A stretch of 64,000 nt of DNA from positions 39,309,601 through 39,373,600 of the forward strand of contig OZ010578.1 in NCBI GenBank assembly GCA_963932145.1, written 5' to 3'. Shown in pieces: positions 10,661-21,499 of this stretch. Position numbers and translations under genes: made by a program. The notes beneath the pieces were generated by a model that saw nothing but the letters and a program-made list of their open reading frames with translations, was not told the DNA's origin and did not search any database. Source of the DNA: Acanthosepion lycidas. Lineage: Eukaryota > Mollusca > Cephalopoda > Sepiida > Sepiidae. Position 1 is the first letter of the stretch; every line of letters begins with the position of its first letter.

Positions 10661-11500
10661 AAAGCAAGTCGAAAAGGATAAACCTGTGGACAGAACGCAA
10701 AAATCTAAACTGAGATAAAATTTCGAAAAGCATTTACCTCGAGTGACAGCTACCAAAATAAAATCAAGTTACAGAAAAAAAAAATACCGGTATCTTCAAG
10801 AGAGTGTGATTGTATTAAACTTTAAAAATATTCAAGCGACTGATGGCCTGAATTAAAAAACAACTGGAACGGAAAACTGCAAAATCGGCAGACAAAAAAA
10901 AAAAGAAGAAAAAAGGAATCAAACAAAAAGACAAAATAAAAATACGAACGGAAAATGTCGTTCTTTGACGAGATTTTTTGTCCCATCTTCACGCCGCATT
11001 GCAGCCATCTTGAAAATAATTTCAGTTTAGAAATTGCTTATTTGTTGTGCTCTCTCTTCTATATTTTTTTCTTCTTCATTCTATGGCGTTCGCTTTCCTT
11101 GACTAAATTAGGTGCGGTTTCTGATTGGCTTTTTTGTTTTCTTTTGGTGGACAATAGCCACTGATTGATTAGATCCTGAAGTAGATTTTGCACGCTTCAA
11201 AGACAACAAATGCCAGAGAACTTGAAATCCGAATAAACACTGACGTAAGAGCGCGAAGTAAAATACTAAACTTATCTTCTACTCATTCAAACTTCAGTCT
11301 ATTGATTCTGTTTTATAATAGGTCGTTATTATTATTGTTATTATTAATATTAGTAGTAGTCGTGATTGTAATAATATCAATAAAAGTAGTATTAGTAATA
11401 ATATTAGTAGTAATATCTTCCGTTGTTTCCCTGCCAGTCGAATCTGGAAGTACTAGCTGAGAACTAAGTGACAACAGGTAATAAATTCCTTTAACTGACC
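10660..11500. other. No recognisable gene
   Basis: Mixed A-rich DNA containing short imperfect ATT/AGT trinucleotide runs (11320-11415). I see no element end or conserved protein. Confidence 0.5.
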
Positions 11501-11520
11501 TGAACCCCTCCTCCTTCTCT

Positions 11521-11521
11521 A

Positions 11522-11599
<78 letters not shown>
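11521..11599. repeat. (ATT)n microsatellite
   Basis: About 26 pure ATT units. AAT-type tails elsewhere in the window (47570, 48035, 50966) follow LINE 3' ends. Here no adjacent LINE is readable. Confidence 0.95.
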
Positions 11600-11667
11600 T
11601 TGCCTTTGCGTTGTGTAGTACGAGTTGCCACCAAGTCTCAGCCAGATATTCAAGAGAATAAAATAAA

Positions 11668-12031
11668 GGGTGACCCCCAAAAATGGGGATTTTTGAAGTG
11701 CGTATTGCTAGACATGAGCAAGTGGCAACACTGCGAGACAGTGATCTTGAGCAAGTGACATTTCGCCATTTAGAATCCAAGATGAAATTCACAGTATCTC
11801 AGCTGAGATGTTGCAGTAGTCAATGAAGAATCTCAACAGCAGATTTCAAGAATGCATTCGTACAGGAGAACGCCATCTACAGGACGTCATTTTTTTAAAA
11901 AAATGAAAATTACATCATTGTTTTTTAAATGGCATGTTTTAAGGTTTCAATTACTATGAATAAAATATTTTTCTTCCATCACTCTTGGTTTTATTGGACT
12001 GCTAAATAGTTCCCGTTTTTTTGGGTCACCC
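11668..12031 (+). mobile_element. Small mariner-like element with transposase C-end
   Basis: The ends GGGTGACCCCCAAAAATGGG (11668) and CCCGTTTTTTTGGGTCACCC (to 12031) are inverted repeats of one another. Inside, a plus-strand stretch (about 11830-11895) reads SMKNLNSRFQECIRTGERH followed by LQDVIF, like the last residues of a Tc1/mariner transposase. The catalytic domain is gone, so this is a deletion derivative. Confidence 0.65.
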
Positions 12032-12105
12032 GCTATTTGTATCAGAAGAAAATTATGTCTTACAATCAGAGAAAAAAATGTATTTGTGGTAAATGCGTGG
12101 TGAAA

Positions 12106-12106
<1 letters not shown>

Positions 12107-12141
<35 letters not shown>

Positions 12142-12560
12142 TTTATTTTCTTTGATTTCTGGCGTTTACACATTTCTTTCCGGGTCCCGCCCAGGGACCT
12201 AAGGTTAGAAATGGCATCATGACACTTTCAACTGAAAAAAAAAAAAAAAAAAAAAATTACATAGATAAAGCCCTTCGTAAAGTGTGGGCTGTACTTGTCA
12301 GAACAATTTTTGTATCTCTTTGAAGCATGGACTTCCAGGAATCCCTTCAATTAGTCTTCTGCAATCTTTTCCAACCAATCCTAGGGCTCCAACTACAACA
12401 GGAATTGTTGATGTTCCCATATGCCACATTTTCGAGATTTCTATTTCAAGGTCCTTGTATTTTGACAGCTTTTTGAATATCTTAAAAGATACATTGCAGT
12501 CAGCAGGGACTGCCATATCAATAAGGAGGCACCGTTTTTGTTTGTGGTTTTAATAACAAT
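12107..12560 (-). pseudogene. LINE 3' end: C-terminal domain, UTR and (AAT)n tail
   Basis: Minus-strand 12516-12298 encodes MAVPADCNVSFKIFKKLSKY, KDLEIEISKMWHMGTSTIPV and VVGALGLVGKD, ending near EIPGSPCFKEIQKLF-like text. The C-terminal block is open for 72 codons. Downstream, the 3' UTR (about 12290-12150) matches 50790-50960(+) and ends in (AAT)n at 12107-12140. No RT remains. This is the best-preserved 3' end of this LINE family in the window. Confidence 0.7.
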
Positions 12561-12589
12561 ATCTGGGCGGTTGGCCTTGATTGTTCTGT

Positions 12590-13400
12590 ATTATTATTAT
12601 TATTATTATTACTTCCTTGCATTTCTGTTGTATACACATTTCCTTCCAGGTCCAACCAGAGACCTAACGTCAGAAATGGTTTCATGACATTTTCCACTGG
12701 TCCGACGATCCCACACATTTTACATAGATAAAGCTATTCGTAATGTTTGAGTTGTACTTGTGGCTTGCTTCGGCAATTACTGGGAGATTCGTCTCCAGCT
12801 GTTCTGGTCAAACTCTCTGCCTTCGCGCAGAGTCTATCCCCAGACGAGGCTATGCCGAAGGGCAGAGTCTCGTCTGGGATGGTAGACAGCTACCCGACTC
12901 CGTGTATACGGGGTCTACGGAGAATTTCTGCCCGAGGTTACGGGCTCGGATACCCCACGTTAAATTCGGTCTTGTGCCACATCTGACCGCGTGAGGCGGT
13001 TGGTAAATATCCTTGTGATTATAATTTTTTGTATTTCTTTAAGGCATGGGCTACCAGGAACCACTTAAGTGAGTCTGTCGGAACTTTTTCCAATCAATCC
13101 GAGGGCCCCAACTACAATTGGAATTATTGATGTCCTCATGTGCCACTTTTTAGATTTCCACTTTAAGATCCTTATATTTTTATAGATTTTTGAAGATCTT
13201 GAAAGATACATTACAATCTGTAGGAAATGCCATGTTAACAAGAAATTTTGTTTTTGTTGTCTTTGATTGTGACGTCTGGACTATTTGATTTTTCTGTCTG
13301 TGTGTATAAAATTGTTATAGTTCATACCGCTGTAACCGGGTCTGGATGGTATTCGTACCAATTTCTTTCAGTTTCCTTCCCGTAAAAGTTGCAAATTTAT
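12590..13400 (-). pseudogene. Second LINE 3' end, interrupted
   Basis: UTR sequence at 12611-12757 and C-terminal coding sequence at 13015-13400 (minus) match the copy at 12107-12560. The coding part has multiple frameshifts. Between them sits an additional GC-rich block (12764-13010) that the other copies lack. An ATT tail lies at 12588-12611. Confidence 0.65.
12764..13010 (-). repeat. GC-rich module inside LINE 3' UTR
   Basis: About 247 bp, clearly richer in G+C than its surroundings, with internal hairpin-forming stretches (for example ACTCCGTGTATACGGGGT and CCCGAGGTTACGGGCTCGG). CTTGTG occurs at both borders (12758-12763 and 13011-13016). The UTRs at 12150-12290 and 50790-50960 run straight across this position. 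It may be an insertion with a short target duplication, or a native UTR segment that the other copies lost. Confidence 0.45.
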
Positions 13401-13407
13401 CAAAATG

Positions 13408-13899
13408 TAGCGTATTTGGCGGCATATAAGGCCCACATTTTTTTTACTAAAAATATTTTTTTATATTCCCCTGCATCTTATATGCCATATGTAGGTTTAG
13501 AATTCACGATAGTCGGCCGGAATTAGATGACGCATTATTTAACGACGATGATAGTAGTATAAGAAATGAGGATGAGAGTTTTGATAACAAAGACGACGAA
13601 TTTTATGGATTTGAAGATGAATAAAATTTTAATGGTATCTACTGTTTTGCTCAATTGTAATAATTGCTTGATTTTTATTTTGTTTTCCCACCTTTGGATA
13701 TAATAAAATTTTTATAAGCTCGCGTCCTTTTTTTCCAATTTTTTGTTTAATCATGGCTTGTTTAACCAAAATAATACCTCATAAATATATGTACCATCTA
13801 CTACTAATTTTACTAATTACTAATTTTTTTAAATTTTCCCTGCTGAAATTGGGGTGCATCTTATACACCGGTGCGTTTTATATGCTGTCAAATACGGTA
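13408..13899 (+). mobile_element. Pogo/Tigger-like element with transposase tail
   Basis: The left end TAGCGTATTTGGCGGCATAT and the right end (complement TACCGTATTTGACAGCATAT) are inverted repeats bounded by TA. Between about 13520 and 13624 a plus-strand frame reads LDDALFNDDDD, then NEDESFDNKDDEFYGFEDE and a stop, the acidic tail typical of Tigger-type transposases. The DNA-binding and DDE domains are deleted. Confidence 0.7.
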
Positions 13900-13904
13900 T
13901 TTTT

Positions 13905-14080
13905 ATACTTTCATAGTCCTAGTTTGAGGGTTAACTCTTTGCCCATAGATGGGGCCCTAATATTTCTACCAACCCAGGTCAGGATGAAACTGGGACAACA
14001 CCAAATAAGAGGTAGTTTCACGCACCTCCAAAACCTCTTTGCTGCCGGAAGTTGTTGATAGTTATACACAGGACGTCAGT
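13905..14080 (-). repeat. Partial copy of the minisatellite retroposon
   Basis: The sequence from TTTCATAGTCCTAGTTTGAG to the CTCCAAAACCTCTTTGCTGC region parallels 43010-43180, the middle of the retroposon described at 49038-49612. Neither the 30-bp units nor the 3' tail is present. Confidence 0.45.
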
Positions 14081-14379
14081 TTTTTTTTTTTTATTTTTAT
14101 TTTAACTCTCTTTAGTGATTGGGATATTTCCCTATACTTTGCGTTCTTTCACTTTACGTGTCTATATAAATGCTGAGGTTACCATGGACGGACATGTTTT
14201 CTTCTTTGTGTTTACGATGAGTAAATCTCGTTTTCTGGCGTCTATGAGGCGTGACTAACCGATTAACGTCAGGCAAAGTAAACATATAATTCCGTAAGTG
14301 AGAACTTTTCTTCTCTTCTTGTTAACAACGGGATGAGCGCAAAATGTAATTTACAAATTGTAGATACCGAAATAAAACA

Positions 14380-14970
14380 AGTTCTAAAAATCCGATATCT
14401 GGAAAGTGTTTTAACAGGGAACGAAAAAATGGGACACTGAAATCCGAAAGCGTATTGCGATAGTGAAAGGAAAGTTCCAAAAGCTAAGCAGAGTATAAAG
14501 AAAATGAAAAATTTCGATATAACCAAAGAAAAGAGACCTGAACACTTATATGATATATATGACAGTAAATGCTGGACATTCTCTTCAAAGATGAAGAAGA
14601 GACTTAAAGCAACATAAATTCTACAGAAGGATGCTGAGGATACTATGAACCCAACATGTGAGCAACGATGATGTTTTAGACAAAATTGAAACAAAATCGA
14701 AACTTATACTTAAAATCAGGAAGTGACAGTTGAAATTTCTTGGGCACATAATGAAGAAAGAAAGCTTGGAGAATCTGATACTCACAGGACAGATTGAGGG
14801 CAAGTGAGACAAAGGAAGTCAACACATAATCTACTTATTGATCTTGAATAAGTGGATGATGGAGCAATGTTTAGGAGAAATAACAAAAAGAAAAAAATTA
14901 TTAAGAGCTACGAAGAACAGGAAATTGTGGAGAGCCATGATCGTCTACGTCCTGATGGGACACAGTAGAT
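14380..14970 (+). pseudogene. RTE-like LINE RT C-terminal relic
   Basis: Plus-strand pieces read FYRRMLRILWTQHVSNDDV, LKFLGHIMKKESLENLILT, then NKWMMEQCLGE and LLRATKNRKLWRAMIVYVLM. This is the post-RT region of endonuclease-RT LINEs ('RRmLrisW.DhvsNeeVl...LGHimRkegLe.liltGkieGkR...'). Three or more frame breaks occur. Homologous ends are at 20390-20720(-) and 25930-26035(-). Confidence 0.7.
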
Positions 14971-15194
14971 AAAGAAAAAGTCTTCTGAAAGAGCGACATC
15001 TAATATAGGAGTTGTCTTCCAAATGTTTTGGTAACTAGATTCTTTTGGGGGGGGGGCTGGTCTGGATGACCTCTTTGAAATAGAAAGTTGCCGATGAAGT
15101 TATCTTCTTTATCATGGATTCAAAATATGGAAAAATGCCATTTAAGGAACAAGTGGGGAAGTTCTTCAGCATTTTATATATTCTACTATTTATT
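14971..15194. other. Unassigned
   Basis: Mixed-composition sequence with a short G run near 15050. Nothing recognised. Confidence 0.4.
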
Positions 15195-15838
15195 TAGAAT
15201 CTTCTGATATTTTTTGGAAACGAATTGATGCTGAATAACGTTTCAATTTTCCAAGTTCTTAACTAGGACAAGAAATGACTTGTTGATTTTAACGCCCCCG
15301 TCGCTACCAAACGAAACTGTTCTCTTTTAACTCTTTTAATCATCTTAGAGAAGCATTTTGCCTTTCATTGGTATGGTTGATACTAACCTCCAGGAAAGTG
15401 GCTTATTGCGCCCTCGGATTTTTCCGCTGGCATGAAGTAGAAAGACTATATTGGATCAGTTTGCCGAAAGAAAATTTGGTTTATTGTGTCGTGATAGACA
15501 TTTCTATTGGCCGAATATAGCATCTTCAGATACTTTTGGAAACGAACTGATGCTGAATAACGTTTCAATTTTTAAAGTTGTTAACTGGGACAAGAAAAGA
15601 CTTGTTGATTTTAACGGCCCTGTCGCCACCAAACGAAACTGCTCTTTTTAACTCTTTTAATCATGTTAGAGATTCATTTTGCCTTTCATCGGTATGGCTG
15701 ATGCTAACCTCCAAGAAAGTGGCTTATTGCGCCTTCTCGGATTTTTCCGCTGGTATGAAGTAGAAAGACTATATTGGATCAGTTTGCCATAAGAAAATAA
15801 TTTCGTTTACTGTTTCGTGATAGACATTTCTATCGGAT
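15195..15838. repeat. 322-bp tandem duplication (satellite unit)
   Basis: Two copies of a unit of about 322 bp lie head to tail. GATGCTGAATAACGTTTCAA starts near 15227 and again near 15549, and GAAAGACTATATTGGATCAG appears in both. The units differ by scattered substitutions. The unit contains no convincing frame and probably represents a dispersed satellite. Confidence 0.75.
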
Positions 15839-15849
15839 GAATCTAGCTT

Positions 15850-16412
15850 ACAGTTTTATAAGTCTACTATTCGGCTTTGCATTGAACATTGCTATCAAAG
15901 CTGGTCTGCTGCTTTTATCGATGTATAATATATATCGATGTGAGATTCGAATAATTACGCCACTTCTCCTGTCACCCTCTATGGCCAGATGAGGCCGAAA
16001 GTGCCAAATATGGACAGGACCTCCCCAGTCTTCACTTCCCAATCTCCATAGACTCCAAATACGTCTACGCAGCCTTGTGTGTGATGGCCTATTTCTCGCC
16101 CTACAACGCCTTACGCACAGACGAAACATCGCAAGACTCTTGCCGTTCTATCGCTAATTCTATGAAAAATGTTCAGACTAACAACATTCGTTCGTTGCAG
16201 AGGTTCTAACCTTTGCGCACATCGGCGCGAACCACCCTCATTCGCTTCGTATTTCATTGGTGTGATGTAAGTTCCACTCGGGTAGCTTCTTCCCACAAAC
16301 CGCTGCTTTGAGGAAGGAAATCGCAAGAAGATGCCTCTCCCATCACTACAAACTTAACCTATTCAAATCTAGGCTCAACCGTTATCTTCCACACATATCC
16401 CTATAAACTGTA
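15850..16412 (+). pseudogene. CR1/jockey-like LINE C-terminal relic
   Basis: The end of the fragment (TCACTCGGGTAGCTTCTTCC region, then AGGCTCAACCGTTATCTTCC) parallels 43800-43960, where the frame reads FFPQTASLWNRLP...CRIGRYLPHIS. The internal part has lost its frame. It shares a 3' end with the relics at 41160 and 43480. Confidence 0.45.
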
Positions 16413-17029
16413 ATTTTTGTGACCCTCTACCTCGAGTACTCCTTATTAAATGTATCATTAATAAAAATCATTTTATTACTGAAAGCAGATTTTGATTTAA
16501 AGCGAAAATCCGTGCGATAGGGTTAAGTTCCTTCTCAGATAACTAGTTCTTTTAATATAGTCGCCATTCTTATTTTTGCTGGATGGATGCTGAGAAAAGA
16601 AGTAGCACTCGTTCTTATATCCCACAGTTTTGCTTTCTTTTTCTCCTAAATATATTTACCCGGCATCCCTACCCAAGGGTAGATGTGACACAAAGTCGTT
16701 TTAACGTGGGGAGCGCCATGCGTATACTCATGCATACTCAGGGTATGAAATTGATTTTTGCCCAAACCCGTCGACCACTGTCACGGTGGCATCGGTACTG
16801 CACCGACCCAACCCCTTTAGTGTATCTCCGGGGCTGAGCAACTTCTCTCATCTAAAATGAGGAAAAACACAGTTCCATTCACAGCACAGGGGCGATAACC
16901 ACGCCTCAGAATGCCGAGGATACGACGGACAGACGTGTTTACGATAACTAAATCTGTGGCATCTAGGGGGCATGACCAACCGATTAATGGTCAGGCAAAT
17001 AAAAATCGAATCTGTTATGCTGAAATTAT
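16413..17029. other. Mostly unassigned; partial repeat at 16880-17005
   Basis: The piece at about 16900-17005 (GTGTTTACGATAACTAAATC, then CATGACCAACCGATTAATGG) is related to 14180-14275 in the same orientation, so a short dispersed repeat is present. The remainder shows no gene. Confidence 0.4.
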
Positions 17030-17210
17030 TGGTTAGTGTAGCCCATCTTAATTAGCCAACAAAAACTTCCAAGCCGTTATCCATGACATAACCCTCAGAT
17101 ATTTACATCAAGTGGTATTCGCAAGCGTTTACCCATCTAGATACTGACCAGGCACGATGTGGCTTAACTTTGGTGATCGTACGAAAATGTTTGTCTCAAC
17201 CTCTTCACAA
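17030..17210 (-). repeat. 5S/tRNA SINE, head fragment
   Basis: On the minus strand a 5S rRNA-like head (GATCACCAAAGTTAAGCCAC, then TCTAGATGGGTAAACGC) is followed by a tRNA-like start (ATGGATAACGGCTTGG). It lacks the body and tail seen in fuller copies. Confidence 0.65.
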
Positions 17211-17224
17211 AAATGCGTCAATAA

Positions 17225-17350
17225 AATCTAATCTACAAATTGATTATTACCAAGAATACATATTCTATTGATACGAACCTATCCTCAAGATCTTGTCGAT
17301 ATTAAATAACACATTGAGGTTGATATGCCATAAGAAAAAATAAACCAGCC
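17225..17350 (+). repeat. Retroposon 3' tail fragment
   Basis: It contains ATTATTACCAAGAATACAT and then CATTGAGGTTGATATGCCAT with an A-rich end, the same tail as the retroposons at 49038-49612 and 52159-52803. Confidence 0.6.
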
Positions 17351-17699
17351 CCTCCCCACCCAAAAATGTAGACCAGAAGTGCGAATGCTTGTCGTTTGCT
17401 TTTTATATCTCAACTCTCAGATTTTCATTCGACGATGTTTAAATAATTAGCGTGAATCAGAAATGCCTAATATGGTAGGTATAACCATATCTGTTCTTCT
17501 TATAATTATTATTCAGTAATTAATTTTTCTCAAAAATAATAAAGAATTTAAAAGGTAGATACAAATTAACGCAGATGAATATGGTTACGCGGAGGACACC
17601 AGGAAAGCGATACGAAAAAAATGTTATTATTTTGCCCAAGACCTTATATATCAGAATATTTTTAACCAAACGAAAACTAAACAAAATCCTGTGATTGAC
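17351..17699. other. Unassigned AT-rich stretch
   Basis: No repeat boundary or frame of note. Confidence 0.4.
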
Positions 17700-18037
17700 T
17701 GATTTGCTTTTTACGGCTTATCGACCTTTTTCACTTTATTAAAACCAAAACATATTTTTAGACTGAATGAATTTTGGGGTAAATAATAATTATTTACTGA
17801 TACAAATCCTACTAATTAACCCATAGATGGGGTTGATTCATACATTACACAAGCGTAATTGCGCCTAAGTGAATATAACCAACTCGAGGTGAATTGGAAC
17901 TTGACTCTTCGATTTCTAAATCCAAGCTTACAAGAACTGGTATTCCCAAGCTGTCACTATACTGACCAAGCTCGACGTTGCTTAACTTCGGTCATCCTAC
18001 GAGAAGCGTTTTGTTTTCAGCGTGGTATGACCGTAAG
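17700..18037 (-). repeat. 5S/tRNA composite SINE
   Basis: In SINE sense (minus) it begins CTTACGGTCATACCACG-like, keeps AAGTTAAGCAACGTCGAGC, passes into a poorly conserved tRNA module and body (CATAGATGGGTTAATTAGTA in complement) and ends near GGTCGATAAGCCGTAAAAAG. Length is about 340 bp. Confidence 0.7.
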
Positions 18038-18600
18038 TACAAAAACCAAAAAAAAAAAAACAACCAAAACCCCCCCTTCCCCCCCCCCCAAAAAAAAACA
18101 GTAAATAATCCATCTGGATGAAAAAAAATGCGAAAAGAGCATTGATAACTAATCAAAAGTTAATTAGAACCAGAAAAAAAGCGGAGGTTGTAGAGAGCCA
18201 TCACCACAATATTTATTTGTATGAATATATACAAAATTTGGCACAAGGCCTAAAAGGGGGATGGCGAAGGACGGTCTTCATCTGTCTTAATTCTAAACTT
18301 AGCTAGTCGCAGACACTGACCCAATCAAGCCAACAATATTCCAATCACCAAAACAACACATTCACTCCTACCTTTCTTACTACGTCCACCATAATACCTC
18401 AAATTCTCTATGATGTCCTAACTAGACCCCTTATGTACAATTATTGTTCGTGGGGGGAGGGTCAAAATTAACAACTTTTAAAAATGATCCCCAAATGAAT
18501 ATTTACAATGTGCTATCACCACCCGTGTCGTGAAGCTACACGGCACATAAAAGAAGATAACGTTGAGGTTTTTATCGGCGCCATTAACATTTTTATTTTT
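18038..18600. other. No recognisable gene
   Basis: Homopolymer C and A runs (18060-18100) and short frames only. Confidence 0.5.
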
Positions 18601-18680
18601 ATTATCATCCTTTGTTATTATTATTATTGTTATTATTATTATTGTTATTATTATTATTGACAGTAGTAGTAGTAGTAACA
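18600..18680. repeat. (ATT)n/(AGT)n trinucleotide runs
   Basis: Imperfect ATT and AGT repeats. Frames over it give poly-Leu or poly-Asn. Confidence 0.8.
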
Positions 18681-18859
18681 TTAGAATCAGACGCAGTCCG
18701 ATTCTTAGTAGCTGACTGCTTATCATTATCATTTGCACTTGTTGTTAAAAACAATAAAACTGTGAATATTGTCAATCTAATGCTCTTAACATTATTACTA
18801 AAACTAATAACGTTTGAATTATTGCCCGTATCCCGCACAAACTCCCAGCCGTAGCAGAC

Positions 18860-19640
18860 ATATTACTATTTGATTTCGTTATAATGCCTGTTGTTATTGT
18901 TACTGCTGTTGACGTTTCAGTTGCTTTTCTAACGTTCCGACGGCGCCGACCAAAGCAGCTGAGGCACGTGGTGACAGTGGTATTCTAACTTTTATTGCTA
19001 CTTGCTTGTACGTGTTTGTTACGGTGGGTCGGTGTGCTGGCTGAGTCAGCAAGAAAATTCAATTAGCCAAACACCAGTAGAAGGAATTGTGTAATCTCCA
19101 AGATTAGGAAAGATGGCGCAGATAATGATATGCTCGCCTGCCGATAGAGGGCGTATTTGTTAAGGATTAAGACGCTTGTGCGCGCTCATGATTTTTGGCG
19201 CGTGGCACGAGAACATCCGGTTATGCGTGAGGGATTTTCTGGGATTCATTCTGTCGGTTTACGCACGCCTTCGTGTGTACGTACGTGACTGGATGCAAGT
19301 GTTTGGTCCAGTGCGTGTGCCCATATGTATGTACGTGCGCTCGCGTGTGTGTCTTAGTAGGGATTGAACACGTACACCATTGTTGGGGGTACAGACAGAA
19401 CTAAGGTCAGTATTATGCGCATGAATATGTGAGCGTCTTTATTTGTGCACACACGTGTGTGACCTTCTATGTGTAATAAAGTACGTGTTTATGCGGGTCT
19501 GGTCTAAGTAAATGTTAAAACCTTGCATTGAAAGTTAAACCCTTTACGAAGTCCCATCCTATTAAAAGACGAACAAAGTTTCCGGTTTCTTTTCATTATT
19601 AATTGTCTTTTGTATCCTTATAAGGAAACAATCGGCCTTC
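18860..19640. other. GC-richer non-repetitive stretch, no gene seen
   Basis: Around 18900-19200 the base composition is more balanced, with CpG steps (GACGGCGCCGACC) and AAGATGGCGCAG. No long frame or known protein is visible. A host regulatory or 5' UTR region is possible, but that is a guess. Confidence 0.25.
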
Positions 19641-20120
19641 ATCGGCTCAGCAGTCAGTGTCACGTTCAGCTGATGATTCTAAAATCTTTGTGTTAAAACA
19701 ATTTTTCTGGAAAATAGGTTTCGCAAGTCCAAAAACTGTTATTTCACGTTCTAGTACTAATGGGAGTTTCTTTCCTAACCTTTTGCTTGAAGTGGTGTGG
19801 TGGGTCAACATCTTGATTATATTGTTATTTTATCTTCTATTTACATGTATTTATTTTAGTTGTTGTTGAATCCCCTCAGGTGATGTGGTTTCTGTGACTT
19901 GGCACAGCTCTTAATGATTCTGTACTACCAGTCCACGAAGTTTAAAGACGGATGGTCGTCTCTAACATCGACAGTGTGCATACGCTAGAAGCTATCTTTA
20001 ATCATCGATCTAAGAAGGCGGCTGTACACAACTGACAGTCAAAATATTTCTGAACGGGTTTGGTGACGTGTATCACATCGGTATGAAAGTCTTGGACTGA
20101 CGACGTTATTTAAGAACATG
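19640..20120 (-). pseudogene. LINE relic homologous to 55960-56500
   Basis: Blocks such as TTTCTTTCCTAACCTTTTGC, GATGTGGTTTCTGTGAC and TTTCTGAACGGGTTTG recur in the same order at 55960-56500, where the minus strand encodes RRYRILNKKLHQITETTSL. Both are therefore decayed copies of one LINE C-terminal region. Confidence 0.55.
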
Positions 20121-20389
20121 AATCGAGGTTTTAGGTTATTGTTTTGTTTTGTGGAAACTTGCAGTATTGGGTGAAAATACCATTAAAATTAACACCCATT
20201 AAAAATTCCACCGCTGCCCTATCGTTTTAACATACGAAAATAGGATTTTTTTTCACTGCGAGCAGTAAATGAACAGGATATTCTCTTTCTTTCAGCAGTG
20301 TATATTTGAACTTTAGATGTCTTTAAAAAATGGAAATCAAAATAGATTTTAAATATATTGGCAGTAGATAATTTGTAAATGCTCATCTA

Positions 20390-20720
20390 AGTCTTCTTCT
20401 TCAGGACGTGTGTGATCATGGCCACCGCAAATTGCTGTCTCTTGCAGCACTTAATAAATCATATCTTTTTGATGTTTCTTCCAAACCCTGTTCTACTAAC
20501 CATTTACTCAAGCGCATCAAGTATGTTACGCAATTTGTTTTTTTGTCCCTCTTTCCCTCAATATGTCATGAGAGTATCATATTTTCCAAGCCTTCTTTCC
20601 TCTTTACGTGCCACCGAAATTTTAACTGCTGATTGCTGAGGTTAAGTAAAAGTTTAAAAGTTTCATGTTTCGATTATTCCTGTTTTCTGTATATCACTGG
20701 TACTCTTTGCTGTGTTTTAC
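20390..20720 (-). pseudogene. RTE-like LINE 3' coding relic
   Basis: The minus strand shows ARKEERRLGKYD, EGQKNKLRNILDALE and a degenerate LLRATKDRKLWRAMI-like end, parallel to 14800-14970(+). Frames are broken. Confidence 0.5.
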
Positions 20721-20739
20721 TTTACGTTTGTTTGCCCAG

Positions 20740-20820
20740 TTTCGTCTAAATAAATAAATTAAAAAGGTCGTAGAATGAATCGACCGAAACATAGCATTAA
20801 TAATATAAACAACCCACACA
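20740..20820 (+). repeat. PLE-type tail motif
   Basis: GGTCG-loop-CGACC followed by GAAACATAGC and TAATATAAAC follows the same plan as the CTGAAGA-N-GGCC...GGCC-GAAAC tails at 4110, 5244, 27330 and 55850. The CTGAAGA part has decayed to AT-rich sequence. Confidence 0.35.
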
Positions 20821-20852
20821 CAGACACACACGCAGACACACATACATACATA

Positions 20853-21217
20853 GGCTTACGGCCATGTCACATTGAAATACTGGTTCTCGTAAGATCACCG
20901 AAGTTAAGCAACCTCAAGCCTAGTCAGTAACTAGATGGGTGACCATTTAGGAGTAACAGGTGATGTAAGCTTGGATGTGTTATGGATAATGGCTCAGAAT
21001 TACTAATCGGAGAGCCGAGTTCCAATTACATTTCACTGACGCACAAATACCGCTGGGGAAATTATGAATCCACCTCTTCTCTCCCCAGCTATGGGTTAAT
21101 TAGTAAAATATGTATCACTAAAGCCATTATTATCTCAAGGAAAAAAATGTATGCAAAATATTTAAATTTCGGCATTAAATAACCCATATGCCGCTAAACA
21201 AAAACGTCCAACCAACC
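20853..21217 (+). repeat. 5S/tRNA composite SINE, fullest copy
   Basis: The 5S rRNA-like head runs from GGCTTACGGCCATGTCACA through GATCACCGAAGTTAAGCAAC to ACTAGATGGGTGACCATTT, which retains the 5S internal C-box region. A tRNA-like module follows (A box TGTGTTATGGATAATGG, B box GAGTTCCAATT). The body contains CCCAGCTATGGGTTAATTAG. The tail is GGCATTAAATAACCCATATG then CCG and an A-rich end. It sits inside a CATA microsatellite, with CACACATACATAC on both sides as a possible target duplication. Confidence 0.8.
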
Positions 21218-21499
21218 AGCACACATACATACATACATACATACATACATGGTGATTTTCACTTCTTGACTGGAGAAGACCATCTCCACAATAATTTCTT
21301 TCTTGTATTTATAACTTTCAGACTTACCGATCATTACAGCGCAGATGACTTTTTAAACCAGCCTTACTTTTACAAGCATTCGCTCAAATGTTGTACCTGA
21401 AAGGGAGATCCCCAAGCTCAACAGGAATGGCATCAACTTGAATTTTCTTGTTAATCCAGAAGCTGATTTTATGGCAGAGTGTACAAGAAGGCACAAGGA

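Noticed and set aside
18860-19200. Possible host promoter or first exon (AAGATGGCG context)
   Set aside because: No open frame, splice-supported structure or core promoter set could be shown.
20853-20975. Functional 5S rRNA gene
   Set aside because: Diverged from 5S, lacks a T-run terminator at the right place, and continues into SINE sequence shared by other copies.
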